A stretch of DNA of 64,000 nt, from NCBI GenBank assembly GCA_964030475.1, contig CAXIPT010000010.1, positions 573,947 through 637,946 on the forward strand, in the 5' to 3' direction. The notes beneath the pieces were generated by a model. It saw nothing but the letters and a program-made list of their open reading frames with translations. It ran no database searches and was not told where the DNA came from. This DNA comes from Tethya wilhelma. Taxonomy: Eukaryota; Porifera; Demospongiae; Tethyida; Tethyidae. The position numbers and the translations under genes are program-made. Shown here piece after piece: positions 1 through 11,832 of the stretch. How positions within the stretch are numbered: the stretch's first letter is position 1; every line of letters begins with the position of its first letter.

Positions 1-17
1 ATCGATCACCATGGCAC

Positions 18-387
18 ATATAACAGGATCCAGATAAGATCCGGAAAATTTTTTTTCCGGATTCTGAAATTTCGAAGAGTTTTGAAAACTTAGATCTAAG
101 CCACTTGATTAGGCCTAAGCAGGTCCATGCTTAGACCTAAGCTTCATAGCTTAGACCTAATCATTGAAGCTTAGGTCTAAGCTTAGAAGGCTTAGGCCTA
201 AGCTTAGACCTAAGCATTGAAGCTTAGATCTAAGCTTAGAAAGCTTAGGCCTAATCATTGAAGCTTAGGTCTAAGCTTGGACCTGCTTAGGCCTAATCAA
301 GTGGCTTAGATCTAAGCTTTTAAAACTCTTCGAAATTTCAGAATCCGGAAAAAAAAATTTCCGGATCTTATCTGGATCCTGTTATAT
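18..387. repeat. 370-bp palindromic element (MITE-like)
   Basis: The two halves are inverted copies of each other. The outer arm atataacaggatccagat at the left returns as its complement ending near 387, and the ccggaaa...tttccgg block follows on both sides. The interior is built from about a dozen copies of a short self-complementary motif of the type GCTTAGRYCTAAGC. The whole could fold into one long hairpin. No coding capacity is seen. It lies just upstream of the NB-ARC gene and is probably a non-autonomous DNA transposon; the family was not identified. Confidence 0.75.
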
Positions 388-571
388 ATAATTATTTTAA
401 TTCACTAAAAAGTTTAGATGTTAATTCATGAATTTAAGCTAGCTATATTACGTATATATCAACTGTATATTTGTGAATAACAATCATTACAATAATTATA
501 CTATACCAAAGAGTATAACCTACTACAACATCACTATAATTGTACATCAATCACATAAGACTTACAGACAC

Positions 572-3559
572 ATGTCTATATATACACTACACATGCATCT
601 ATATTTAGATCTGCAGTCTGTCTACTCAATATCTCCTAGGGGTTGGTTCTTTACAAAGATTTCATTTGCACTATTATTGATAGTAGGCCTGATAATATTA
701 TGGTGGAATGGTAGCTTGTATTCCTGTGTAATGATATATCGATCGAACATACCATACTCAAAAACACTTCCTCCATGTTCCGATACATTTGTCGGCAGAG
801 AAAATGACATGCAAAAGCTTGTTCAACTTCTGAGATTTAACTCTAAGAAAAACAAAAAGATAGTTAACATTGTTGGCCCCCCTGGGTTTGGAAAATCAAC
901 TCTAGCCATTGAAGTCGGTAACAAAATGGTGGAAGAAAAGGTGGTTGTACACTATGTCAACATGGCAGATTTTCCTGACATGCAAGTAAAACAGATTCTA
1001 GCTGAGAAGGTCCTAAAAAGTGTAATGCATGACAGTCAACCCAACGTTACTTTTCAACAGTTGGTTGATTGGGTGCAGCAAACAGAATGGTACAACTTGC
1101 TAATTCTCGATAACTGTGATGACACAATACACCAGCAAATCGATGAATTCTACCAAGCAATAGAAACACTTGTAAAATATCAAAAAAGACTTAAGATCTT
1201 ACTCACTAGTCGAGAGGAACTAATGCATACGTTGCATAATTTTCAACTTCATGAGATAAAAACATTGAGCATAGATGCAGCATGTGAGTTGTTAGAGCGC
1301 AAAATACCTCAAACATTGACATCAGTTGAAAAACAAAAGATTGCTGAGCTCACAGAAAATGTTCCTTTAGCTTTACAAATTATTGGTTCTCTTTTTAATA
1401 TTCGTTATCCACCATCACCAGCTGAAATCATTGACAAACTGGGAAGAGATCCAATTAATGCCTTAACCTCAGATCATATAAGGTATGAACACACACTTAA
1501 TGCTTCAATAAGTCTCTCATACAACTATCTGAACCCTGAAATACAAAAACATGGCAGATACCTAGCAAATTTTCCAGGCTCATTTGGTGCAAATGCAGCT
1601 GTTGACTGTTTAAAACTCATTTCTGCTAATCCTGAGAGTACTACTGTAACAGCTGATTCAGAATATTTTGAGTCTATTAAAAAGTTGGCTTCTTTGTCAC
1701 TAGTTGAATACAACAAGCTTTCTGGTCAGTATCACTTCCATAAACTTATTCAACAATTCTTCTTAAGCATTCAGTCATCATCTAATGGCACACAGGATCC
1801 AGAAAAGAGAAAGTTTAAACTTGCATTTCAACAACTATATGCAGCAAGGCTAACAAATATGACTAATATATTCATGTATCATTCTAGTCAGGAAGCAATT
1901 GACTTACTTGAAAGAGAGCGGCATAATATACAGTATTTGTTGGAACTGATTAAAGAACCTGATGACATCCCTTATAATGATCTCTTAGATACAATAAAGT
2001 CTGTTAACTATGCACTTATTCCTCAATATCTCAGATATCGTTTTACACCTGAAGAACTTCTTGATCCAATTGAACATGTAACTTATGTCTTACAGAAAGA
2101 AACTTTAGCTGCAGCACAACCGTCATGTACACAAAACCCTAGTCCAGCTTATGATAAATGCTTTGAAATGTTTGTAAATTATGTTGTCAGGCTAACTGAT
2201 TTGAGAATACACTTAGATGAAACGCATCCTGGGTACGATACAATGTACAGTCATTTATATGTGGTAGAAACTTTTGCAAAACAATATATATCACCAAAGT
2301 CAGAGGACTTTACACGAGGATACATCTATTATTATGTAAATCTTCTTCGATTTGAACAATATCTTGATGATGATCACACAAAGATCATTAGGGCTAGAAT
2401 TCTGAAGAAATTAAAGCATTGGCAAATGGCACCCTATCGAAATGATCGAGATATAGGTTATCTTTATTACCAAATTGGAGAGTATGAAAAGAGCATCGAG
2501 TCTTTAAAAATGGCTCTAAATGATTCTGATCTTAAATTAAACATTAGAGTGGATATAATTATTAAATTGTATTTTGAATACCTGAGAAAACAAAATTTTG
2601 AAGAATGTCAGAAATTTTTTCAGGATTTGATCTCTTTATATCCCGTGATAATCGAAACAGATATTTTGTTTATAAATGCTGAAGATCTAATTTACATCTT
2701 TCGTATCCATGATGAAAACCAAAAAGCTACTGCTTTACAGGAAAAACAAACTAAAATTGTTTTCAACTTAGATTCAGATACACAAACTACATTATTAAGA
2801 CTTCGTAATACACGGCTCATAAGCATTCCATTACGGAAACCGATCCCCAACCAACGTGAATATACCAGGGTAGAAACAGATAATGTTCTAAAAGCTCAGA
2901 GTCAGAAGCAAAGAAAATTATACTGGGATGTCATGCGATTACATTTGAAATTCAGACTCATGATCGGAAAAGAAAAGTATCACAATGACACTCATAAAGA
3001 TGAAGGAAAATTGATTCTGATGGATGTGGCAGACTATATTGTTAAAGAAGATGCTACTACAATTTGTCCAATTGAGTTTACAGAGGCTTGCAAATATCTT
3101 GGATGGCACCAAAAATACTTTTATAGTTGTCAAATTCATGACTCTGATATCTTATACTACCTCAGTACATTTTCAGGTGCATTAATTAATGGCATACTTT
3201 CTATCCCACTGGCGAAGAATGAAGAACAACCACACATTACACTAGATAAGTCACTTTTTCAGTGGTCTGCTCTAGCAAACTTTTATCTAGATATTAACGA
3301 ATCAGGCCAGCATAGTTACCTAAACAAGCTAATCATAGTAATAAATTTTCTCCTAAAGATTAAACAAGTTAGGTTTATGATCAACGTTTTTTCAGTGTGG
3401 ATAAGACTATGTATTGCCTACTACTGCTTCTTGTATACTTTAAAATGTTTTATTGTGTTCCAATATACATTGCTTTCGTGGTATTGTAGGTCAATTCTTA
3501 TTGTTTTATACAACTATAATTATTATTATTCAAACATTTATTGTTCTTATAGACACTAA
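572..3559 (+). CDS. NB-ARC (STAND/NLR-like) ATPase with N-terminal membrane segment
   Basis: This is an intronless reading frame of about 995 residues from the first in-frame ATG at 572; the frame is open further upstream but only from a GTG. Residues about 27-45 form a hydrophobic segment (ISFALLLIVGLIILWW) predicted to be a membrane anchor. An NB-ARC module follows: VGRE entry motif, Walker A GPPGFGKST near residue 102, Walker B LLILDNCDD near 177, sensor-like LLTSRE near 210, and a GLPL-type VPLALQIIG near 264. HFHKL near residue 388 sits where NLRs carry the MHD motif. TPR-like helices occupy about residues 625-690. STAND proteins of this class are nucleotide-switched signalling platforms in immunity or cell death. 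No CARD, death or TIR domain is visible. The last 50 residues are hydrophobic, tyrosine-rich and low in complexity, so the true stop or a missed intron is uncertain. Confidence 0.8.
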   Translation: MSIYTLHMHLYLDLQSVYSISPRGWFFTKISFALLLIVGLIILWWNGSLYSCVMIYRSNIPYSKTLPPCSDTFVGRENDMQKLVQLLRFNSKKNKKIVNIVGPPGFGKSTLAIEVGNKMVEEKVVVHYVNMADFPDMQVKQILAEKVLKSVMHDSQPNVTFQQLVDWVQQTEWYNLLILDNCDDTIHQQIDEFYQAIETLVKYQKRLKILLTSREELMHTLHNFQLHEIKTLSIDAACELLERKIPQTLTSVEKQKIAELTENVPLALQIIGSLFNIRYPPSPAEIIDKLGRDPINALTSDHIRYEHTLNASISLSYNYLNPEIQKHGRYLANFPGSFGANAAVDCLKLISANPESTTVTADSEYFESIKKLASLSLVEYNKLSGQYHFHKLIQQFFLSIQSSSNGTQDPEKRKFKLAFQQLYAARLTNMTNIFMYHSSQEAIDLLERERHNIQYLLELIKEPDDIPYNDLLDTIKSVNYALIPQYLRYRFTPEELLDPIEHVTYVLQKETLAAAQPSCTQNPSPAYDKCFEMFVNYVVRLTDLRIHLDETHPGYDTMYSHLYVVETFAKQYISPKSEDFTRGYIYYYVNLLRFEQYLDDDHTKIIRARILKKLKHWQMAPYRNDRDIGYLYYQIGEYEKSIESLKMALNDSDLKLNIRVDIIIKLYFEYLRKQNFEECQKFFQDLISLYPVIIETDILFINAEDLIYIFRIHDENQKATALQEKQTKIVFNLDSDTQTTLLRLRNTRLISIPLRKPIPNQREYTRVETDNVLKAQSQKQRKLYWDVMRLHLKFRLMIGKEKYHNDTHKDEGKLILMDVADYIVKEDATTICPIEFTEACKYLGWHQKYFYSCQIHDSDILYYLSTFSGALINGILSIPLAKNEEQPHITLDKSLFQWSALANFYLDINESGQHSYLNKLIIVINFLLKIKQVRFMINVFSVWIRLCIAYYCFLYTLKCFIVFQYTLLSWYCRSILIVLYNYNYYYSNIYCSYRH

Positions 3560-3846
3560 AAAACATGTGCTCACATGCACTCTAGCTTTAGTTAGTTTCA
3601 CTAATTTTAGTTATTTAATGTTAGCTACAGATGCAGCTTGACCATGCAGTAATTGATTTTTGGTTTCCTTTTACAACTCATGGTTTTATTCAGTTTCTTT
3701 GATGCATTATAATTTTCTTTCTTAGTCGTGGCACTTCCTAGCTGGTATATACTTATTCACCATTTTCAAGACTTTGTAAGATTGAGTTTTCTTTTCTATA
3801 TTATAATAGTTTTGCTTCTACTCTCATTTTTGTATACCATCTGCAT
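2861..3846 (+). repeat. 986-bp tandem direct duplication, copy 1
   Basis: The 3' 700 bp of the NB-ARC coding frame plus about 290 bp of downstream DNA form a block repeated immediately after itself with an exact 986-bp offset. The block begins at tataccagggtagaaac and ends at ctgcat. I saw no mismatch between the copies on reading through them. The lack of divergence means a very recent event or an assembly artefact such as collapsed haplotypes. Confidence 0.9.
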
Positions 3847-4832
3847 TATACCAGGGTAGAAACAGATAATGTTCTAAAAGCTCAGAGTCAGAAGCAAAGA
3901 AAATTATACTGGGATGTCATGCGATTACATTTGAAATTCAGACTCATGATCGGAAAAGAAAAGTATCACAATGACACTCATAAAGATGAAGGAAAATTGA
4001 TTCTGATGGATGTGGCAGACTATATTGTTAAAGAAGATGCTACTACAATTTGTCCAATTGAGTTTACAGAGGCTTGCAAATATCTTGGATGGCACCAAAA
4101 ATACTTTTATAGTTGTCAAATTCATGACTCTGATATCTTATACTACCTCAGTACATTTTCAGGTGCATTAATTAATGGCATACTTTCTATCCCACTGGCG
4201 AAGAATGAAGAACAACCACACATTACACTAGATAAGTCACTTTTTCAGTGGTCTGCTCTAGCAAACTTTTATCTAGATATTAACGAATCAGGCCAGCATA
4301 GTTACCTAAACAAGCTAATCATAGTAATAAATTTTCTCCTAAAGATTAAACAAGTTAGGTTTATGATCAACGTTTTTTCAGTGTGGATAAGACTATGTAT
4401 TGCCTACTACTGCTTCTTGTATACTTTAAAATGTTTTATTGTGTTCCAATATACATTGCTTTCGTGGTATTGTAGGTCAATTCTTATTGTTTTATACAAC
4501 TATAATTATTATTATTCAAACATTTATTGTTCTTATAGACACTAAAAAACATGTGCTCACATGCACTCTAGCTTTAGTTAGTTTCACTAATTTTAGTTAT
4601 TTAATGTTAGCTACAGATGCAGCTTGACCATGCAGTAATTGATTTTTGGTTTCCTTTTACAACTCATGGTTTTATTCAGTTTCTTTGATGCATTATAATT
4701 TTCTTTCTTAGTCGTGGCACTTCCTAGCTGGTATATACTTATTCACCATTTTCAAGACTTTGTAAGATTGAGTTTTCTTTTCTATATTATAATAGTTTTG
4801 CTTCTACTCTCATTTTTGTATACCATCTGCAT
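3847..4832 (+). repeat. 986-bp tandem direct duplication, copy 2 (orphan 3' end of NB-ARC gene)
   Basis: This is the second copy of the block. It carries an orphan frame at 3919-4545 encoding the same C-terminal 208 residues as the intact gene, with no NB-ARC domain. It is not expected to be an independent gene. It could serve as an alternative last exon with an identical end if transcription reads through, but nothing in the sequence shows that. Confidence 0.85.
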
Positions 4833-6330
4833 GCATGAGCACTGCTCTTAGATTTGTGTCTATCATGTACAGTACGTTGCCATTGCTATTTGAACTAAGA
4901 CACATTATACAGTCAGATCACAATTTCCGGTTTTTTTTATTTACGATCCCCCAGCTTTACACACAGCATCTGGCTAGGCTGTCTACTTTACCCATGCAAT
5001 GCAGATGAAGTGGCAGCCTTTTTCCCCACTTATACCACTATAAAGCCTGCTCTCTATCGCAAGAGGAAAGTAAAGCTTCCTCGACTGCCTCAATCTTGTG
5101 CTGAAGTCCACTTCAGCGGGGAATGGGCTAGCTGACCTCTACTGGAGACCAGTTTCTCCTGAAAGAGGATAATCAGTGTACAAAAGTGGCCAAGTTGAAT
5201 TCACAATTTTGGTTAGATAAATTCAGCTTTTCACTATAATCAACAACCCTATTTTCTCTTTATCCAGTTATCTGAATTCAGCTTTTCACTTATCAACAAC
5301 CCTGCACAGAAAAAAATGGTGTGCAATTTCTGACCACTTTAGTGTGCTAAATCATTGGGGTGTGTGATTTCTGAGTGCTAAATCAGGGCAAAGTGTGTTA
5401 AACTATATTATTGCACAAGCTATGTGTGCTGTTTTAGCACAAACATGTGCTATATAAATGATAAGATCTGGTTGCATACATAATTAATTGCAATTTTGCA
5501 CAATAATGTGCTAAATTCACTGATTGAGCACTGGATTGTGCTAAATTCATCAATTTTGAAAATTTATCAGCACTCAAGTGTGTTAAATCAACTATGTATA
5601 CAGGCATGTGTATACAACATCATGAATTTTAGCGGCTTGGCAATACACCAAAGTTCTCTGTCAATAACATACAACTTTTCTCGTTATAGCTTTGGGTGAA
5701 GCGCTACATGCTAACAGAAATCTTCAGGCCGCAAATACCTCTTCACTGTATAGGTGTAAAATTAGAAACAAACACCTCAGGAGTGTTTGGTAACCTTTGA
5801 TTGTTAAGTTAAATGTACTGCGACATTCAGTACTGATCACTGAGTGGCAATTCTACATCTATATGTGAAAAAATACTAAAATGCCTTGCAATTGTCTATG
5901 GAAGATTGTAGCTAAAGAGTAAAGTGTAAAATGTAGACAAAACAGCTAGTCAGCGCTAGCTAACACTTAGTCCGCCACCATTGAAGTCACTGTGCCATAT
6001 ATAGCTAGCTATAGGTAAATAAAATTTGATTCAGGTCACATTGCTGTTTCATTCACCATGGCTGTGCTAAGTAGAAAGAAGTGGATATGCCTGCACTGAG
6101 TTTGACTCATTGGCCTGACCAGATAGAGCAGTTATAGAACCTACCAAATAGCTTGAGAAGCTTGTACATTATTCCTCTCCATGTAATACAAACAGACAAC
6201 CCCCTTTTATCAGTATTTTAGCTTCAACAGAGCTCAGAACAACACAACCTTGAATCATCAATGTTTATTCCAATTAAAGCACATCGCAAATACTGCGCAT
6301 GCTCAATACTCATTTTTGAATCTTTGGAGC
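4833..6330. other. Non-coding stretch with dispersed repeat
   Basis: No supportable gene was found. A 390-bp GTGC/GCAC-rich repeat occupies about 5304-5692 (separate entry). The rest is AT-rich single-copy-looking sequence with only short, codon-poor frames. Confidence 0.5.
5304..5692. repeat. GTGC-rich dispersed repeat, copy 1
   Basis: This block matches 12735-13121 almost base for base, starting at cacagaaaaaaatggtgtgc and ending at ctcgttatagcttt. It is dense in TGTGC/GCACA words. At 12685-12707 the inverted end gcacacctgttttttctgtg occurs, which suggests the complete element has terminal inverted repeats of about 20 bp. This copy lacks that far end. Confidence 0.7.
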
Positions 6331-6360
6331 GGCCTTAATCCATGGCTTTATGGCCCTATC
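6331..6360. repeat. Left terminal inverted repeat of the Mutator-like element
   Basis: The 18-mer tggctttatggccctatc at 6343-6360 is the exact reverse complement of 10595-10612. The outer part, ggcctta followed by catggctttatggcc, also resembles the complement of about 10619-10648. These arms bracket the transposase gene and probably mark the element's ends. I could not define an unambiguous target-site duplication. Confidence 0.6.
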
Positions 6361-6398
6361 TCTATCAATGACTTTTCCTTTTTCCTTTTCTGATCAAG

Positions 6399-6640
6399 CA
6401 ACTAATGCAGTGAGCACAAAAGTCAACAGTGTCTGTAACTGCAGTCAAATGAGTGATGAACTGAAACAGTTAGTTAATGATAAGTGATGAGCTGAAACAG
6501 TAGGTTATTGATAAGTGATGAGTAACTAATGCAGTGAGCACAAAAGTCAACAGTGTCTGTAACTGCAGTCAAATGAGTGATGAAGTTGGTTAATGATAAG
6601 TGATGAGCTGAAACAGTAGGTTATTGATAAGTGATGAGTT
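6399..6640. repeat. About 124-bp imperfect tandem repeat inside the Mutator-like element
   Basis: The stretch beginning actaatgcagtgagcacaaa recurs with an offset of about 124 bp, at 6401 and 6525. It is interleaved with four copies of a shorter gataagtgatgagctgaaac-type unit. Subterminal repeats of this kind are common in DNA transposons, where transposase may bind. Confidence 0.6.
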
Positions 6641-6686
6641 GAAACAGTTCATTATAAGGGGGAATTACATGTACAGTAATGTTAAG

Positions 6687-9600
6687 CTAAGGGACAACAA
6701 TGTTAAACTCCGAAGAAAGCAACACCCTGACATGGTCAGGTACACAACCATTTACTTCCAGGTTTGCCATGTCCTGGGGAAAGTGATAAACCGCACACCG
6801 TTGAAGGATACAGTCCTTGCTCAGGTGGTAGTACTTGTTCTGGAGATTCCCTACATTCCATTTGTTTTCAGCTGGATACCAGTCTCTCTCTTGGTGGCCT
6901 AGTATGTACTGGTGATCACTCCCAGTATTTCGAAACAGCAGTCCACATCCAGCGCATTTCTTAATTCTGTTGTTGAGTTGGAGAAGGAAGAAAGGCTTCT
7001 CCGACTTGATCACAGCAGGTTTAGCAGGAAAACGGGAGTTGGATTTGCTTCCTAGCAATTGAGAGAGAATTTGTAAGTGAGGTTGGTTTCCCGACTGAAT
7101 TAGTGAGTTCAGTGATGATGCGATCACGTTATTTGAACGAAGAACAATGGTGTTATTTGTAGTGACTGGAATATGACCAGTGCTGACAGGTGGTGTGCTG
7201 TGAGTTGTGACTGGTGGAGGCATGTGAGCAGCATTAGTTGTATCCTGAAGTGGAATTCGGTCAGTCTTCTGATCAAGTGGCATATGCACAGGGTCCCCAT
7301 ACTTTCTTCGAGTAGGTTTCTTCTGCCCAGCATGCTTGTACGTTCCGTGATAAACGGCACTCGTGAGATTACCACCATTGGAAGTCGAAGAGCGAAACCA
7401 TGTTACAAAGTTCTTTAGCTGATTACATGTTTCAGCCACTGCAAGACAGTGTGCACAGATGTTTTTACTCTTCCAGCCAACACAAGCCTTGTTACATAGG
7501 TATCGACCGTTGTCCAGTTTCGACTTGGTAACCACATGTGGTAGCGAACCTGACTCACTACAAACCCACCAACTGTCACTGCTACCAGGTGCCGGTACAA
7601 CTTTCTTCTCTTGCATTAACCTAGCAGCTTTTGCCCAGAGAGACTTCAGCTCCCCTTCAGAGAGTATTTCAGATAGAAGAGAGTAAGGCACAGACAAAGT
7701 GAAGGTTTTCTGTGAGTTGGGTTGGCCTGAAGTGTGAGGTGAGTTGGATGGTTCAGGTACAATGATAGGCTGTGAGTTGGCTGGAGTAGTATGCGGAGGT
7801 GACACTAGTGGAGCCTTGTGTAAAGAGTGAATAGCCTCCGTTTTAGCGTCACTGGACATTGAAGTAAACCAATCATCTGTAGAAACTCTCACCGAGTCGT
7901 AGCCACTTGCGAGCTTCCATCGGCCAAGTCCCAGCACAGCTTTGCTCATCTCATTCTGCTGCTCCAGAACACACTCTTCTAAGTCGTTCACGAAAGAACA
8001 CACATCTTGCTTTTTGAAGCTGACGTATCTCTTGAGTAATGCGTTAACAGACTCTGAACTGTTCTGAGTGTACTTTTCAGATTGTATACCCAAACTGTGG
8101 AGCAATTCTGTGTTCAGACTGTCACGGATAACCGGGAACACATGTAGTCGACACCACTGAAACACACGAGGTGTGTGTATGTGGTGTTCCCTCTCTAGAG
8201 CTTTCCACCGTTTCTCCAATACAGTTAGCTTGCTGTCGAACTCTTTTTGTGGAGCATGAATTAGGCCTTTCTCGGTAGCTGTACCAAATATGTCCTTCAA
8301 AACCTCCTTCACCAGGGCATCAGGTGTCATCATCTTTCGCAGATTTTCACTGATATTGTCCTTGAGGTGATTTGAACATCTGAGGTGCACTGCATATGGA
8401 AATGCTTCTGAAGCTGCATTGATCAGGGCCTGCTCACCATCTGTACCGAATGCTTTCAATGAGGTTGCTAACGAAGGCTTGTCCTAGAACAGGTAGGAGA
8501 AATTGCTCGTATTCTTTGATGAGTGAATGAGAGTTGGTCCTATCATGGCAGGGTGGTTGCCTTTGTCTGTCACAACTTTCAAGTTCTGGTAGGTGCAGAT
8601 TGTGACGTAGAAGGGCCCAAGGTTAAATGTGACATCTACACCTAACACACTAGTTTCAGAGGATCCTTCGTTTGCACAAAACTGTTCTATGTCTGCGAGC
8701 TGAGTTTCATTGAAAAGAACAACTACCGGGTCTGGAACAAGCTGTATGCACTGCACAAATTGGTCTGGCTGCCCACTCTGCTCCTTGAACTTCACAACCA
8801 ATGCTTGTATGGGATCGTTTGATGGATTGCCTAATGTCGTGGTTGCTTTCTTGCACTTGAGACGAGATGCTTGGGCACTATTACGAGGCAAATCACCTTG
8901 ACACTTGGTATGCACAATTCCTCCACGCTTCTGTTCTACCTTGAACATGGCACGTTTTGGAGGATGTGTCAGTAGTTCTTGCTTCAGATCATTCAGTGTG
9001 CTTGGACAGGTACGTTTATACCCTTTAGTGCTTTTCTTGGAGTTGCCATGTGACTTCACCTGAATACGATGCTCGGCCCCAGAGAATCTGTACTGAACAA
9101 ACTGATGGGTTTCAGGCTTGCCGCGAGGGGTTTTCAGGATAGAGATATGACGGGATAAATCAGGAGAGGACTTGCATGTGTAATGCCTTCGAATGAGTGT
9201 GTACGAGTTCTTGGTATTCGGTTTACAACCCCTTGCACTCTTAACCGTACCATCCCCATAGAACTCTAATCGCAAATGACTTGTTGCTGTCTTTGTCTGG
9301 GTCCAAGCCCCACAATCATCACAGAGTATGTCATTGCTATCTCGAAGGTGGGAAGTATCCACCACTAAGGCACAACTGATGCTGATGTGCGTGGGATGAT
9401 TCGAGCACACAAGGTGACTGGGGCAATCCAAAATAGCAGTCACTGTTGTCAGGGATGATGTTCGAAGCTTGTTGTATCGTGAGTAGATGGGCATTGTCTG
9501 ATCGTCATTGAGATACTCAACATCAGTATCAGTTGATGATGATGAACTGCAACAAGAAATGTAATAATTAGGATGACACTCCACAGGAATGGCCATATCC

Positions 9601-10410
9601 TATGTTACTCTATACCCATTTAGGTAAATGTTGCATATTTACCTTGAGTGCTGCAATTCATCATGATCATCACACCCATCAGACTCATCAGACGAAGCAA
9701 TCTCTGTCAGATCAATGGGGTTCACAGGAGTGGATCCAAACTCGCAAAGAACTGCCTCAAACCTAATGGAATGTGTACCTTGTTACAACAGAATGATTTT
9801 ACATACAGTGCATGGTGTGTTTTGAAAGTACATTAACCACAATTTCCTGTACACAGTATGTACACCACCTTATATGGACATGTAAAGTAGGATAACAGCC
9901 CAGCAACACTACAACTACAAGGTCACAGGTGACTGTCTAAATACATACATGTACATGTATCAAACATACACTGTGCAGGTACATTGTATATGTACTGACT
10001 TACTCGTTATCAGTCAATTCACGCTTCGCTGCTGAGTGTAGCACCTTCTTCTTCTTGTTCTTTCGAATTCTTTGTCTGGTGCTGCCTGTTGTACTTGGTT
10101 GAGTTGTGTTCTGTAGATAAGAACGCTTTCTTCGCTTGACAGGACTAGGGGGCGGTGAAACAGGAGAGCTTGGAAATCTCTTGTAATTGCTCTCATTGCG
10201 TATCCTACAAAAAGAATACAGTATCATCAGTAACAACCATTGGGTAACATAATTCTAGAAGGCTCATAACAACGCTACTCACCTAGCATTCTCCAGGTAT
10301 GTGCTTAGTGGGGAACTGATGGGTCTTGCACCATCTTCATCATCGTCATCGATATCGGAGTCAGACTCTGAATCCAAACATATCACTCCTGACTCTCTTG
10401 TGGCACACAT
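6687..10410 (-). pseudogene. Mutator-like (MULE) transposase gene, four exons, one in-frame stop
   Basis: I reconstruct exons 10410-10283, 10204-10004, 9762-9643 and 9546-6687. All have GT/AG borders and continuous phase, giving about 1,102 codons. Exons 1-3 encode an acidic then basic, low-complexity N-terminus. The last exon carries a DDE-type core: first aspartate in VDVTFNLGPFY, second in GTDGEQALINA with a nearby C-x-x-H (RCSNHLKDN), and the glutamate in NSSESVNALLKRY. A SWIM-like zinc motif follows (CNKACVGW...CAHC, about 7,440-7,520). The third exon-4 block is interrupted by a single TAG at 8486-8484, between the first and second aspartates; the frame is otherwise open on both sides. 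It would cut and integrate its own element in the nucleus. It is probably inactive unless the stop is a sequencing error or is read through. Confidence 0.8.
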
Positions 10411-10594
10411 GGCTACTGTACCACGTACCAAGCTAGAGCAGGGGGGCTAACTTAACTGAAGCTTCTCTCAGCAGCTACTAAGCTCAGCTCTAGACTACGG
10501 TGACTCTGATCGATCAGAGAGACTGCATGCACTCATTGCCACGTGGCTGAGCTGATGCAGTACTGTACGGATAAATGGAACAATGCCTTATATG

Positions 10595-10648
10595 GATAGG
10601 GCCATAAAGCCACGTATACGGCCATAAAGCCATACAAGATAAGGCCAT
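10595..10648. repeat. Right terminal inverted repeat of the Mutator-like element
   Basis: 10595-10612 is the exact complement of 6343-6360. The motif ggccataaagcca occurs again at about 10619-10632, and a short run of ggccaaa repeats follows to about 10680. The right end is therefore a small nest of related arms and the precise terminus is ambiguous. Confidence 0.55.
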
Positions 10649-10689
10649 AGGCCAAAGGCCAAAGGCCAAAGTCCAGTAGGCCATGTTTT

Positions 10690-11832
10690 CAGTTCACCCC
10701 TTTGGAGCAGCTGCCACGAAGAGAACTTTGTTTTTTTGTGAAGACAAGAGAATCTTTGAAAAGAGAGAACAATATGAGTTTAAGAAGTAAACTGCCAAAA
10801 AAACTGAAGCGCTAGAGTTGTCTGGAGATGGAATCTGCTGTTAAAGGTGAGAAATTGACGGGTTTCAAATGTATAAAATTTTAGTACCAAAACAATGGTT
10901 TGTTTACCAGATAATAGGCACTGTGAACATGCTAAAGTCTGTGTCAGACACGCGCCTTGTGTGTCTTAACACTCTGGCATATACAGTCAGGACTGAGAGG
11001 CATGGGATCACAAGAGTCTCAGTCAAGGTCAGTTCAAGTTATCCTGAGTGTTTTACTCTTGTTAGAGTGCTATTATTACTTTACATTTAGAGACTCCACT
11101 TCTACTATTGAGTTGATTCAAGCCTGGATCAAGTTGTGTGTCTTAACTAAAAGAAGCTTACTGGCATATACCGTGACAGTGACTGAGAGGCTTGGGATCC
11201 CCATGCAGAGTCTCACTCAAGGTCAGTTCAAGAAATGCTGAGTGTTTTACTCTTGTCAAGAGTCACGGCTATTAATCATACGTACTGTAGTACGTATAGT
11301 AGGAATGGGCCGCCTGTCCCATAGACACAATACAAAATGTTCACGCTTAAAATTTTTCAGAGAAATATAGCTAAGCCTTCAAACATGCTTAGAGGCCTCC
11401 CTTAGATAGTTTTCTAACTATACGGATCAACAAAACTCACAAAAGCTTTCTTGAGCACCATGGAGAGAGCGCTGGCGGGAAGCCAGAACAATGCAATTTT
11501 GTTTTCTCCTTTGTGACTTACTTGAACGCGATTTCCAGAGAAATGAAAGACATTGAGCCAACTCTAACTGTACAGGGTAACTTGAATTCATCCAAAGTAC
11601 GTTCTTTGATACTCGTCTGCTGCCCAAAAGTAATCAAACAAAATCTAGGCAGCTTTGAAACTCTCAGGTACAAATTACTGTACTGTTATGTAGCCATTTT
11701 ATGTAGGTAAAGGTCGTCAACAGACCACGTGGTTTGCATTAGTGCGCATGCGCATTCAATAGTTCTGCAAGCACTTGCTTTTTTGTAGAGTCTCCAAGCA
11801 ATAACGCCTTAGTGTTGAAAAAAGTGAATGAA
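10690..11832. other. Non-coding stretch with diverged tandem repeat
   Basis: No gene is supported. About 10960-11080 and 11135-11260 are diverged copies of one unit: ggcatata..., actgagagg, caaggtcagttcaag, tgagtgttttactcttgt. The 65 bp at 11070-11136 (tttacatttagagactcca...) recurs at 12178-12243 on the far side of the MITE. Confidence 0.5.
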
